From Blumeriella jaapii (taxonomy: Eukaryota > Ascomycota > Leotiomycetes > Helotiales > Drepanopezizaceae), in assembly GCA_009599575.1 (NCBI GenBank), contig VWND01000076.1:1488001-1552000 (forward strand): a DNA stretch of 64,000 bases. Direction: 5' to 3'. How positions within the stretch are numbered: position 1 is the stretch's first letter; every line of letters starts with the position of its first letter. Of this stretch, positions 12,263 through 22,861 are shown in pieces. The position numbers and the translations under genes were made by a program. The notes under the pieces were generated by a model. The model did not search any database. It saw only the letters and a program-made list of their open reading frames with translations, and was not told the origin of the DNA.

Positions 12263-13833
12263 GACGGATGTAATAATGTGCCGACGCTCCGGTTACAAGA
12301 TTTTCGGGCCATATACCCAACAAGGGTTTCCCGGGCAAGTTGCGGTATGGCCCGTCGGCATAGACAATACCAGGCACGGCTCGGGAACGTCGCTATGTGC
12401 TCGTATAACAAGAATACATAGTCAAGACTTTACTACTGTAGATCGCACATGTAGCACGGCCAATGAGCTGGGATACTTCAATTTGGTGGGCTTAGGTGGA
12501 AAGAAGGGATTCCCGACAGGCTTACGATGTACGATATAGTTAGTGGAGAGAAGTTGTAACCGGATCAGAAGAAAGTGGAGATTTGTATGTCTCTTCCGAA
12601 TCCGAAAAACATAAGCGAGCTCTTGTATGCGGTTCTGCGCGAGGTACTGGTACCAGTGGGACAGAACAGCGGGAATGCCACATAACCAACCACATCATCG
12701 CCTGTCTTGCGTATGGCTCGTCCACTGCTTAAACACCATCAAGCATTGGAATTTGTGAAACCCGAGTCTGCAAGTCTTTGATTCGGGACAGCCTAAACAG
12801 GTCCAAGAGGCGTCAAGAAACGGCCGGGTCTCCCGGATGCGGCAGCCGCAGGAGACAAGGAGGAAATGTTAATATGGAAGAGGGAGGGAGCCGTGTGAAA
12901 CGAATACGATCTACTTATCTTCAGCCTTTGCGCCTGTACTCGAAGGATGAGAGATACGTACATGTTACGTGGTGTGATCCCGGACGGCTCGATCCTAGGA
13001 AATCAGTCCGACCATAAGGTATTCTTCCACCTGTCATTTCTAAAATCAACGAAATCGATATTTATCCGATACTTTAGATAAGAGGACACTTTGGACTGCG
13101 GGGAAGGGAAATTACACCTTCGTGTTGATGTCGCACAGCACGTAAACTCCACACCGCTGAACTTTCGTATGCGCTCTGAGGAGTATAAACACCACCCCAG
13201 CCGTTCGACGAGTTTAAAAGAACCTTGAAAGCGAAAGAATCTTCAGACTCGGGAGCGTAACATGCAGCTCCATGTTTCGTGAGTCGCGCTTTATTTTCCA
13301 TCGATCTGTCCAAAGATGAAGAGACATTTTGTCGAGGTTTCTAGCAGAAGCGCGCACATTTATGCAACAGATCCCTCAGGCAATGGAATTGTCTTGACGA
13401 CCGTTGATCTTCTGTGGGGGGAGGAGGGGGGGAGATAGAAAAAGAAGGTGGTATTCAGCGACCACGAAGATCTCAAAGTATAAAAGAATCCTAACCTTCC
13501 TCCTGAACATCTCGCTTATATGTTTATGTTAAGAGAGCACAGCACCTGCTTATTTCTGTCAGGCGAAAGGCATTTGTTTTTCACCCCCAAACTTAGAACA
13601 TTACGTTTTTGCTTCACAAACCCCCTTTTCAAGATCCATGATAACACAATCGATCCCTGTTTTGAAGTATTCATTTTTCTTTGGAAATTTTTTGCAAAAC
13701 AGATACCAAAGACTGCGCGATACTTTGACAACTGAAATTGTGCGCATCGCTAGCGCGAAGTCTAGCCGGGTGTTTTGCTCTTTTGAACGCAACGGGACTT
13801 GGTTTATTTACTATCTAGGTATTCATTTATTCT
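12263..13833. other. intergenic region, small ORFs only
   Basis: The open frame 12210-12539 (+) starts with ATG and has fairly ordinary composition, but it is antisense to the bZIP exon and matches no family I know. Frames at 12540-12725 and 13074-13313 on the minus strand are equally unsupported. A G-run of mixed quality lies near 13415-13435. Confidence 0.35.
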
Positions 13834-14100
13834 TTAATCAAACCAAAACCCTAATGTATCAAATTCAAGGCTCAGATCCAGCTCATACATAATCTGCTTG
13901 TTTTGGTAAAGTTTGTTTGAAGAACGGATGTTCCCTAATTCATCAAATTCAAGGCTCAGATCCAGCTCGTACATGATCTGCTTGTTTTGGTAAAGTTTGT
14001 TTGAAGAACGGATGCTCCCTAATGTGTCAAATTCAAGGCTCAGATCCAGCTCATACATGATCGGCTTGTTTTGGTAAAGTCTGTTTGGAGAACGTATGTA
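13834..14100 (-). repeat. 84-bp tandem repeat, three copies, open as 28-residue units
   Basis: Copies begin near 13861, 13945 and 14029, a spacing of exactly 84 bases. On the minus strand they stay open together as three units of 28 residues, each carrying MYELDLSLEF and NKLYQNKQI. The unit length is a multiple of three and the few differences between copies are mostly conservative or silent. This suggests, but does not prove, that the array is or was coding. No clear flanking exons were found. Confidence 0.7.
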
Positions 14101-14549
14101 TCAAGTAAGTGTCTAAGGCATGATTTGGCAGGGGAATAGCTTTCGACAAACAGAAGTGGGCGCTAACTGTAGTCCAAAAGCAAAAACGTCCAACAACCAA
14201 ACGACTCTTATCAGAGCGAATACCGACTGGGACTCGGGGACCATGTCAAGTACCTTGTTATCTCTCCCAAGACCTTTGACAGAGACACGCCTCCCCTTAC
14301 CATCTAGTCCCAGCCCCTCTTTCTGTTCTACTGTACAGTTACGAGGAGGAGTTTAGCCCGCATCTCGCGAGGCTCAAGCAGCAGCAAGTTGCAAACCCCG
14401 CTCTCGAACCGAACACTTGCCGGCGTCAGGCGCCAGTGGCATTCATGCCAAACGATTGCTGGAGCGGGAGGGGACCAAACCACCCACGGCCGCGGCGTTC
14501 ACAGCCGTCTCAGCCATGGTCTCGCTCATGACCTCCCCCCCCCCTCCTT

Positions 14550-14832
14550 ACATGCGATCGTAGTCGCCAAGAAAGCCCGTTTCGATTGGGAGCTGCCGCG
14601 CATCGAGCAGGAGACCAGAGCAGACCAGTTGCTCGAGGGGTCTGGGTTGGCGCCGCGCTTCCTCGGCCTCGACCATGGGTCAGGTCGTGGAGAGGCTGGA
14701 CGGCCGCCCGGCCTCCGTCCTTGATCTGGGGAGCTGCGAAGGGGCGCTGGGGAAACTTCCTGGCTTGGCTTTGTGCAGAGGGCTGTGGACCGGTGCAACG
14801 TTCTCGTCACGGAGAGTGAGAAGACAGCTTGA
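14550..14832 (+). pseudogene. relic of an APH-like kinase family protein
   Basis: Three consecutive pieces in three frames read like one fungal aminoglycoside-phosphotransferase-like protein. The first, at 14562-14660, includes FDWELPRIEQETRADQLLEG and ends APRFLG. The second, about 14675-14765, includes GQVVERLDGRPA and EGALGKL. The third, 14768-14832, reads LGFVQRAVDRCNVLVTES and stops. The last piece falls where an active kinase has its catalytic loop (a His-x-Asp followed by Asn), but the expected HGD is replaced by QRA. At least two frameshifts, divergence around the first junction and lost catalytic residues make a pseudogene more likely than assembly error. Identification is from memory of the family and should be searched. 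Confidence 0.5.
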
Positions 14833-15594
14833 CTAAGAATGCCTTGGGGAGCATGCGAGCTCTGAGGCAGGGCGCAAGGAATTGGGGGTTTCGTTTTTCA
14901 TAGCGACTGTACCGAAGTTTGAAGGCGATTGAGAACACTTGTAACCCGGAGATACAACATGTTACCCAATCTATCATCGTGAGCTTACACTCCTAGCTTT
15001 GCCCTCTTCATGCAGCTGGGGGTCTCTCATTTTGTAGCACAGGCCATTAGTGTTCAAACAATATAAATCGTTTACAAAACAGCTCGGATTCATAAGTGTA
15101 AAGTGTGAAAAACGCTAAGGTAAGTGTTTCCAATATCGTGTGCGTTTGACTGCAATTGATGATCTCAAAACAGCTTGGAAATCAATGTAAGCGAGATGTT
15201 ACATTGCAAGTTTGGCGATTGTTGGCCTGGGCTCTAAATCGGCGGATATCCTACCTGTGTAAGAGGGCTTTCCCTTCCACGACTCAGGTCCATTTCGAGT
15301 TAGCTTAATATTCGATTACTTAAAGCCAACTGATGTCAAAGGGTCGGTAGTTTGTGAAGTATCTGCGACTCGTATGCTTCAACTCCATGCGCTTTTCTTT
15401 TGTAAACGCAAAAATCCGCTGATGCTTTTCAAATGCTATAATTACATCTTACATTTCAACAGCCCAGCCATCTTTTGTCTTTTTAGTCTAGTAAGCTTGT
15501 TGACTTCTTGCAGCTTTGCCTCGACCAACCAACACACTGTGTTGCTGTAACGGTATCGTTGATACAACAATCAGAGCGCAACCCGGAAGATATT

Positions 15595-16044
15595 TTGCTA
15601 TTCTATCTTGATAGGCGCAAGCCTGTTTTCATCTTTTGGTTTCTGGATTCGGACTTTTGGAACACTGCTTTTCTTTTCTTTTCTTTTCTTTTCTTTTCTT
15701 TTCTTTTCTTTTCTTTTCTTTTCTTTTCTTCTCGGCCTACTGGCCATACCACTGTGCGTATCCACGCAACCGACAGATCATACCTTTTGATCGGTGCCGT
15801 ATGCACACTCCTTGGGCTTTTCTCTGAGCTTTACGCTCATACATTTCACTGACGGACCATCGCAAAAGGCGGCGAAAGGCGTAGTCGAGAGCAGCAGTGG
15901 CTGCACCAACACGAATTGCTTTCGGGGTCGTACTTTGTATTTAATTCCTTAGCTTAGCACGTCTCCGTACCCCCTGGGAGGTCCTAGGATGGCAGCCTTT
16001 CGGCTGCACTCCGCTAGACGTTAATCAATACTACTACTACTACT
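15595..16044 (+). mobile_element. short retroposon with (CTA)n tail, longer copy
   Basis: The element is bounded by a perfect 14-bp target-site duplication, acccggaagatatt, at 15581-15594 and 16045-16058. It ends at the right in gacgttaatcaata followed by five CTA units, a simple-repeat tail typical of non-LTR retrotransposons and SINEs. The last 192 bp (15853-16044) match a second copy at 62260-62459 on the other strand at about 95%. The first 258 bp are unique to this copy and include a (TTTTC)n run at 15669-15731. No reverse transcriptase is encoded, so it would depend on a LINE elsewhere. I cannot name the family and saw no sure tRNA-like promoter box. Confidence 0.75.
15669..15731. repeat. 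(TTTTC)n microsatellite
   Basis: About twelve uninterrupted five-base units lie within the longer retroposon copy. Confidence 0.95.
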
Positions 16045-16351
16045 ACCCGGAAGATATTATGACCAATCAACCACGAAAGGAGATTACAGATCCAGAACAA
16101 AGCAGTATCTTCTTTGGCAGTTATTCAGAAATAACAGCTACCGGTGAAGGATGAGAGCTTCAAAAGTATAGAATCTTGTGTAACATAAAGCGCTAAACAG
16201 TTGATGTGGAGACCTGTGAAGGAGCTTGTTCACCGACCCACTCACTTGTTTACTTATTTGTTTACTTTCGGCTCCCTTTTTTTTTTGCTTGTTTGTTATC
16301 GGCTTACTTCCAGCTACCGTTACCAACTCTCCGCTTATTTACTTATTTGCT

Positions 16352-16621
16352 TCTTCACTTCTTCACTTCACTTCTTCACTTCTTCACTTCTTCACTTCTT
16401 CACTTCTTCACTTCTTCACTTCTTCACTTCTTCACTTCTTCACTTCTTCACTTCTTCACTTCTTCACTTCTTCACTTCTTCACTTCTTCACTTCTTCACT
16501 TCTTCACTTCTTCACTTCTTCACTTCTTCACTTCTTCACTTCTTCACTTCTTCACTTCTTCACTTCTTCACTTCTTCACTTCTTCACTTCTTCACTTCTT
16601 CACTTCTTCACTTCTTCACTT
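16352..16621. repeat. (CACTTCTT)n octamer tandem repeat
   Basis: Over thirty nearly perfect 8-bp units. Because eight is not a multiple of three, all three plus-strand frames read the same Leu-His-Phe-Phe-Thr-Ser-Ser cycle and stay open. The long ORFs here are a by-product of the repeat, not genes. Confidence 0.95.
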
Positions 16622-17403
16622 ACTCACCGCACCTACACACCTATACTCAGTCACCCCCACTCACCCACTCAATCACTCAAACCCGCTCCCCCCCCCCCCT
16701 GTCCATATCCCTATCCCTCTCCCCAATTTCATACCCCAATCCCAGTCCCCTATCCCTACACCCAATCCATAACCCAACTAACCCAAACCCAAACCAACCC
16801 GAAAGTTTTTTGCGCAGTTACTTCCTTCCTTCCTTTCTTTTTTTCTTTTTTTTCTTGACGTCCTTTCGTTCTGTCAGTCGGACTACTTGCTTGCCTGGGC
16901 TTGGCTTGGCGTTTGTTCGGGCGCGAAAGAAAGAGAAGAGATAGACTAAAGAGGAGAAGAAGGAAGATAGCAGAAAAGAAAGAAAGGAGAAGGAAGGAAA
17001 AAGAAAGCAGCAGGGAAAAAGAGGAAAGGAGAGAGGTTGGGAAAGCGTCATGGTAAAGTGTTGTATCCTGTAGCCCTGTTGATCCTAGCCTAGCCAGCCT
17101 AGCCTGGCCTGGCCAGGCCCTATCCAGTCCGATCCGGTTGTCATAAGTGTCGTCGTCGTACCTATCGCCCTCCGTCGTCCCGCTCCCACCCCCGCTTTGC
17201 TATGCACATATCCCCTATTCCCTTGAACCCATCCCACCCACCCCCCACCCGTCCATTCAAATCGTTTCTAATCATTGCGCCAAGCACAGCAATCGGCTCC
17301 TTTAGAAGAATCCGATGCAAGCCAGCCTCTTTTTTTCGTGAGACTGATTGTGCCCTCCCGTGAGTACTCACATCATCGGCGTTGCATCTTGTCAAAATCG
17401 TGG
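16622..17403. other. intergenic, CT- and GA-rich
   Basis: Pyrimidine-rich sequence (16630-16860) turns into purine-rich sequence (16925-17040), then C-rich sequence. It lies 3' of the cyclin gene and may hold its untranslated region. No gene is seen. Confidence 0.4.
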
Positions 17404-18896
17404 TCAAGGAGAAGCCTCAGCGGTAGGCATGGTATTAAGATCTTCCGGGTATGCCATTTCAAGGGGATCGTCACCCGAACGTTGAGCAATGACCTCGCGG
17501 GCGTAGAACTCAACGAGCATCGTGCCGTACGCCTCTAGCTCCTCTACCGGCACGGAGAGGCGAAAGTCGTTAAGGAGAAGAAACTGAAGTTCGAGGTGAT
17601 TGAGCTCGGGTAATGGCAAGCCACCCACCTAGGAATTTTTTAGCATTTGATCCAGTCGAATGGTGCAGGAGAGTGACATTCCGGTCAGACGTACCTTGGC
17701 GTATCTAGAATTCGTGTAAAATACATCAGAGAAGAACTTGCTCGCACACGTAACGCCCGCAATCACCAAACGGTGGATATTAAAGCTGTCTACGACAAAG
17801 AAATGAGAAAGAGGGACCGGGCCATGAATTTGCTCGAGGGGTGGTGCATTGGAGTACTGTGCTTGTTCTAACTCGGCAGTTATCTCGGGCACGCTCCTCG
17901 AGGTTTGTGTGGGAGGGCTGTCTGCCAAGTCTGAACCTTCTGCTGAGTATCCTGGAGAAGGTGGGGAGCTTTCCTGATCCACCGTATCTCTATGCAATGA
18001 CTGGATCGTTCCTGCATTGACCTGTTCCGTCATCCTGTCGAAATACACTAGCAAGCTCAGAAACACCTCATAGGTTGTCGGGCAGTACTTGTGTATACGG
18101 CTCAGATAGCTTAATATTGTAATACTCGGCACATTCTTCCCGTGGAAAGCCAGCACACTGGAGGAATGCCCACTCAGATTGGTCGTCTCGGTTGCAGGAA
18201 GTGACCGGTGCAGATTCTCATGCTGCCGGTCATTCGTCGTCGTGATCTTAGTCAGTAGCCCTGCCACCATCTCGATGATGTCCGTGATTGGCATCCCACT
18301 AATCTCGTACTTCAAGGTCGGATCATCTGCGGTGCGCAACCGCCCTGATTGACCTCGGTATGACAAGAACTCCTCCGTGGCAAAACTTTGGATGTGTGCC
18401 AAGTCGCGGACCTTGATGGTGTTTCCTCCGTACTTTTGGACATCATCCAGCGACCTCGCTAATCTCGGAATGGGTGAAGCTTGCAATGCTGATGCCTCTT
18501 CTCGCCTTGGCCGCGGCTCGGATGGAGACCTGTGCGAGAGCGCTGACGATTCCGTCAAATCCTTCTGGCTCGGGAAGCGCTTCTTGAAAGCAGACGCCGA
18601 TGGACTCGAGCTCGACGGGGGGGTTTGAGGCTCCGCCTTCACGCTTCCGGCCCGACTGGCGACACCTTGCGCGGCCGCAGGTATGCTTCGGGCGGACGAG
18701 GACGACGGAGGAGTGCCTGCTGGCAAGGCTGTCTGTTGGTGGTGCTGCGGAGAAGGGGGAGGCTCGAGTCTGAACCGAGAGCGTTGGCGATAGGAGAGAC
18801 AGCTGGGGATCGCTGTTGACCGGAGCCCGCTACCATCGTATGGCTGCCGTGGAAGCGCGACGAGTCCGAGACGAAGTCGCTGATCACCTCGGCCAT
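17404..18896 (-). CDS. PHO80-like: Pho80-type cyclin (apparent 1-base frameshift)
   Basis: Two exons, 17695-18896 and 17404-17628, flank a 66-bp intron. The cyclin box fills the C-terminal half: LSYLSRIHKYCPTTYEVF, LLVYFDRM, then FNIHRLVIAGVTCASKFFSD, NSRYAKVGGLPLPELNHLE and LLNDFRLSVPVEEL. These are the signature blocks of fungal PHO80/PREG-like cyclins, which pair with the kinase Pho85 to restrain the phosphate-starvation response. The splice falls inside YAKV-GGL, as the family needs. The N-terminal half is Ser/Pro-rich and probably disordered. From the ATG at 18896 the frame is lost near 18757-18762 in a run of five C; a sixth C joins LGSDSSL to PPSPQHHQQT and yields 475 residues. That points to an assembly indel. 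A long unique insertion between cyclin blocks is Ser/Pro-rich. Confidence 0.82.
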
Positions 18897-20423
18897 ATCA
18901 GCCTGCAGTGTATATGAACGGAGAGAAGAACTAGTGGAGACTTCGTTAGCCGGGTGTTGCGTCGTATTGGATGCTTGGTTTGGGCCAACGCGTCTGCGAC
19001 GAGAGAAGGCGTTGCGAAGCCGACCACGAGCGCGCGCGGTGTTCGCACGGAAGTTGAGATCTCGAGGATGGATAGCGAGATGGTCAGGCTCGCCGATGAA
19101 GCGGTTGAGCCGCAGAGATAGGCAGGCAGTCGTGGCGGCCACCTTCGGAGCTCCGCAGCGCGCCCAGCGCACCGAAATAACCCGGGCGGTTTTCGCGGTG
19201 GCAGATGGGATGGCAAGACGCCTTCACGCCCAGCATCGCAACACTCGTCCGCAGCGAGCGTCGTGGGGAAGATTACTTCATCGCCGTGGGGGGGGTCATC
19301 GGGGGGGGGGGGGACTCGGCGAGGCTTATCGGGAGGCAGGCAACGCAGAGACGGGAAGCTTACCTGCAGCATTCCTGAACGTCGAAGGAGAGCCGAGTCG
19401 AGTTTCCAGGCGGGCCAGAGGGCAGAGTCGGCGCCAGGTGCGGTCGCAGCCGCAGTGGGTGAGGAGGGGAGGTCGTGATATGGTGGGTGTGGTGTAGGTG
19501 TAGGTGTGGGCGTGGATGAGGTGGGCGAGGGTGTGGGTGTGGTGTTGTTGACGCGGAATCGGGGGGGTGGTCTATCTCTTGTGAGCAGAGCCGTGGAGAG
19601 TGAGGTAATCGAGAGTCGAGTCGAGTCGTCGCGGCTGGCGTCAAGTAGCGCCGTGTCACGTGCCCGGGCGCAGTGCTTCGGCTCTTCCTTTCTTCCCTTC
19701 TTCCCTTCTTCCCTTCTCGCCTCACTCCTCCCTCCTCCCTCCTCCCTCCTCACTCCTCGCTCCTCGCTCCTCGCTCCACCCGCACAAGCGATATCAGGGT
19801 CCTGTCCTGCTGCTCCTCCAGAATGGTGACACAGGATGCGCGACGCAGTCCGACGAACCATCCCACGCCCCGCCGCGACGAATGAGCTGACGCCCCGGTC
19901 GGGTTATCACAGCACTGGCCAGAATCCCGATGCCATCCATGTGCAGTCGGCGGGGGGACCGCCCGAGCATCTTCCGCCGGCATGCCCGTGCCAGGAGGAT
20001 CTGATGTACAGTACAGTGCTGTACAGTACTGTTCTGTTCGGTACGGTACGGTACATATGTACGGTGCAGACAGTAGTACAGTACAGCACCCACAGTGCTC
20101 ACCCTCTATTTTCTCGACGCGGCAGTCGGCGCAAGCGAGCTGCTCTCTATCGCGCTGATACATAAATATCGCAGACATTGCAAGCTTCACCGCAACCAGC
20201 ACGGGCGAATTTTTAGAATGTGGGATGCTTGCATTCAAATGGTCGCCGATCGAGCGGTTCTGTCTGCCAGCCTGCCCGCCTGCTCGCCTGCCTGCTCACC
20301 GCTTGGCTATTTATCGACCGCCATGCATCCTGTCCAGGACGTGCCTGCGCGACACACTAAATCCCGTGCCTTAGCACCGTTCTATGTTACAACTGCCTCT
20401 TGCCTCGCTGAACAGGTCGCCGC
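18897..20423. other. GC-rich intergenic region
   Basis: This holds the upstream region of the cyclin gene and the 3' flank of PRE3. G runs occur at 19286-19312 and 19561-19566, CCCTTCTT/CTCCCTC pyrimidine runs at 19690-19780, and a cluster of overlapping GTAC palindromes (gtacagtac, ggtacggtac) at 20004-20080. Long open frames on both strands reflect low complexity rather than genes. Confidence 0.45.
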
Positions 20424-21387
20424 CTATTGGTGACGAACGGCGTAGTCGGTATCTGGAAGATACAGATGTCGGTTTGCGCCCTTGGCCGTCAGTACCACCA
20501 TCCGAATCACACCACCGGAGCTGCCATCCCACTTGATGGCCTCTTGTAAGGCGCCCTTGACAAATTCCACCGCGGCCGCCTCATCCATCCCCTCCTTCCA
20601 GTTGGCGTCGCAGTATCCGTAGATGTAGGTGGAGCCCGAGCCGCCGATGGCGTACGATTGCTTGTGGAGCGAGCCTCCTAGGGGTATCGAGTAGACCTGG
20701 CCGCCGTGTCGCTCATCCCAACCAGCAATGATCAACCCGGCGCTGTTCGTTCAGTCAGCCATGGCAATCCCTTGGTCCATGTGTAAAGCGAGCCCTCACT
20801 CACCTCAATCTATCCTTGTTCTCGTAGCACAGCTCCTGAAACATCGCCGCGGCCGTCTGCGTAGTTGGCTCCGTGCCATTCTGAACACCGTACATGCCCA
20901 GCTGGTAGTGCACGATATCGGCCACAGCCTGCGTGTCCGCAGCCGACCCCGAGCGACAGCACCAGATGGTATCGTGGACTTGCGTCAGCTTGTCGGTGAC
21001 TCGGTTTGCGATGTATGACCCAGTCGTAGTTCTACTGTCCGCACCTGGAGCTCCATCAGTCCTCTTTCCATCTGCCAGAAGCCATCGCAGGGTACAAACC
21101 CAGAATAACACCGTCCTTGAAGTTGATGGCCATGCTGGAGCGAGTTAGTCTGGAGTCGGGCTGGCAAACTCTCGAATCGAGCTCACATCGAAGTCCCTAG
21201 GCTTGTGCTTGTTAGCAGGCTTTCGGCAGAGAGGTGTGACACCCATACTTGACCTCTCCCTTCTTCAGCCGGTCCATGTCAACGTGAATGCCATCTGGGG
21301 AAGCTGTTGTTAGCTCTCGTGCGCCGGACTGTCTCTTCCTGCATCTGGAGTACCTTCGTTCAGGTTCCCTGACGTGCCGAACTCCAT
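20424..21387 (-). CDS. PRE3: 20S proteasome beta-1 subunit (Pre3/PSMB6 type)
   Basis: Six exons (21354-21387, 21249-21294, 21187-21201, 21100-21134, 20804-21044, 20424-20742) give 229 residues with matching phases. This is the caspase-like catalytic subunit of the proteasome core. The prosequence is cut before Thr30 in the sequence [14 protein letters not shown], leaving that Thr as the N-terminal nucleophile. Family blocks follow: [52 protein letters not shown] and [16 protein letters not shown]. Exon 3 is only 15 nt and carries the cleavage site and catalytic Thr; reading its acceptor as ACAAG rather than CCTAG is what keeps the frame. Length and motifs are normal. It lies 391 bp from ERV2 on the same strand. 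Confidence 0.93.
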
Positions 21388-21778
21388 GATCGGTTTGGGG
21401 GTATCTTAAGACGGTTACGGAAGTTGAAAGGCGTGGTCTGCGTCGAAGTTCGCTGGACAATGAACTTGTCGTAGTGTTGGAAGCTCAAGCTCAGGCAGCC
21501 AGCCTAGACGCGAGGCCAGCGCGAGGCGGGCAAAGCTTGCACGTGATATCAAGCACAAAAATTTGGATGCTTCAGGTCAGCTCTCTTGCTCGGATTCCTG
21601 TCTCATGCGCAGGCCCAATTGGACGGGTTTTAACACATCGTACTATCGCACTGGCCTACGATTTGGTGGTCCGAAATGCTATATTGCTAGAAGAAACTCG
21701 GGAAGCCCAGCGGATATCCCCCGCCTGGCATTCCCGTCTGTACAACGATCTAAGCAACGCAAGCAAACACCCATCTCA

Positions 21779-22426
21779 TCAACCGCCTCGCGTCAAGCCT
21801 TCTTTCTCCAGCTCCAACTTCGTAAATCCATCTTCCTCCGTCCCTTCTGGCTTCTCCTCGTCCGCACACCCACAGTCATAAAAGTCCCCGATGTTGGAGC
21901 AATCAAACAGCTCCTTTTTCAACCTCTTGTTGACCTCGTTGTGCACATGGCACGCCCAAGCCGCCGCCGTGGATCTCGAAGTCACCTGCGGCGGGAACTT
22001 TTTCAGTATCTTCTGGAAATGCCTCGCGCAGTCACCACACGGGTACAGACGCGCGAAGAGATGGATGTATGATTTGAGCGCCGTGCTGTCGTCTTCGGTC
22101 GGCTTGTCCGGGAACTTGGCCATCATCGTGTGGAGCACTTTCCAGGCTGCGTGCCCGAGTTCGGCTCTGCGAGTCTGTTAGCAGAGTCCTGACTAGCATT
22201 TGCGGTCACCAGAGACGTACTTCAAGGTGGCATTCTCGATCTTCGTTGCCTTGTTTTCCCCGTGTAGGATTCCTTCGTCGAGGTGTAGACTCGCAGCGTC
22301 CTGGTACGACGACGGCAAGAATCTGCTTCCATCCGCCCCCTGTGTGATCGAGATGCACAACAGCGCCACGAAGGCGGCTGCTCCGAGAACCGCCAGTACC
22401 AAGGTGTTGTTCCGGCGAGGCATCAT
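21779..22426 (-). CDS. ERV2: FAD-dependent sulfhydryl oxidase, Erv2-like
   Basis: Two exons (22221-22426, 21779-22165/22166) encode 197 residues. The protein starts with two Met codons, then a hydrophobic signal-anchor (TLVLAVLGAAAFVALLCISI), as in the ER-lumen enzyme Erv2, which makes disulfides and passes them to PDI. The Erv/ALR domain follows: a GHAAWKVLHTMM helix, LYPCGDCARHF with the redox pair C112 and C115 beside the flavin, and CHVHNEVNKRLKK that binds FAD. A C-terminal cysteine group, DCGCADEE, would serve as the shuttle disulfide. It is head-to-head with the BCAT gene across 435 bp. Confidence 0.9.
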
Positions 22427-22861
22427 GGCGCTTCTTGCATCGAGATAGACGACGGAGTTGAAGCTGATGCGGATTGGGGTACCTATGTACAGTACAGACA
22501 CTGCACTGTTTGTAAATCTGGCACCTTGATGAGCCCGGGGCTCGGCGCCTCGTGAACGTCGAGTCCACAATCGGGTTCCAGCGACAAAGAATAGATTGTT
22601 CAGAGACTTCTAAATAGGCAGGTCACCATTGTCGTCGGCGCATGCAGATCATTCATCTATTCGTTGTCTTGAGCCGGGGGGCAAGCTTTGGTCCTTTGGT
22701 CTTGGAAGACGACGCGACCCTTGTCGCACTCTGAAAGCTCCGAAAGATGGTTACGCACCCGGACGGTGCGGATTTACCTTTGCCCGACTCCGGAATATCT
22801 TCCTCGATTGTAAATTTTCTCTCCCATCCCCAACGTCTTCAATCTCCTGGAACCGCACAAA
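22427..22861. promoter_or_regulatory. bidirectional promoter region, ERV2 / BCAT
   Basis: The 435 bp between the two start codons contain gtacagtacag near 22487 and CT-rich stretches close to the BCAT start. No TATA box or factor site is clear. Confidence 0.45.

Noticed and set aside
12210..12539. 109-residue ORF starting with ATG
   Set aside because: Ordinary composition, but it is partly antisense to a bZIP exon and no family or intron supports it. Kept only as a possibility.
16201..16944. Long plus-strand ORFs in all three frames rich in Leu-His-Phe-Thr-Ser
   Set aside because: They are translations of an 8-bp repeat that reads identically in every frame; not a gene.
18884..19861. 325-residue minus-strand ORF upstream of the cyclin
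   Set aside because: It is Arg/Pro-rich, starts without a clear ATG context and overlaps the true cyclin start in another frame. GC-rich low complexity explains it.
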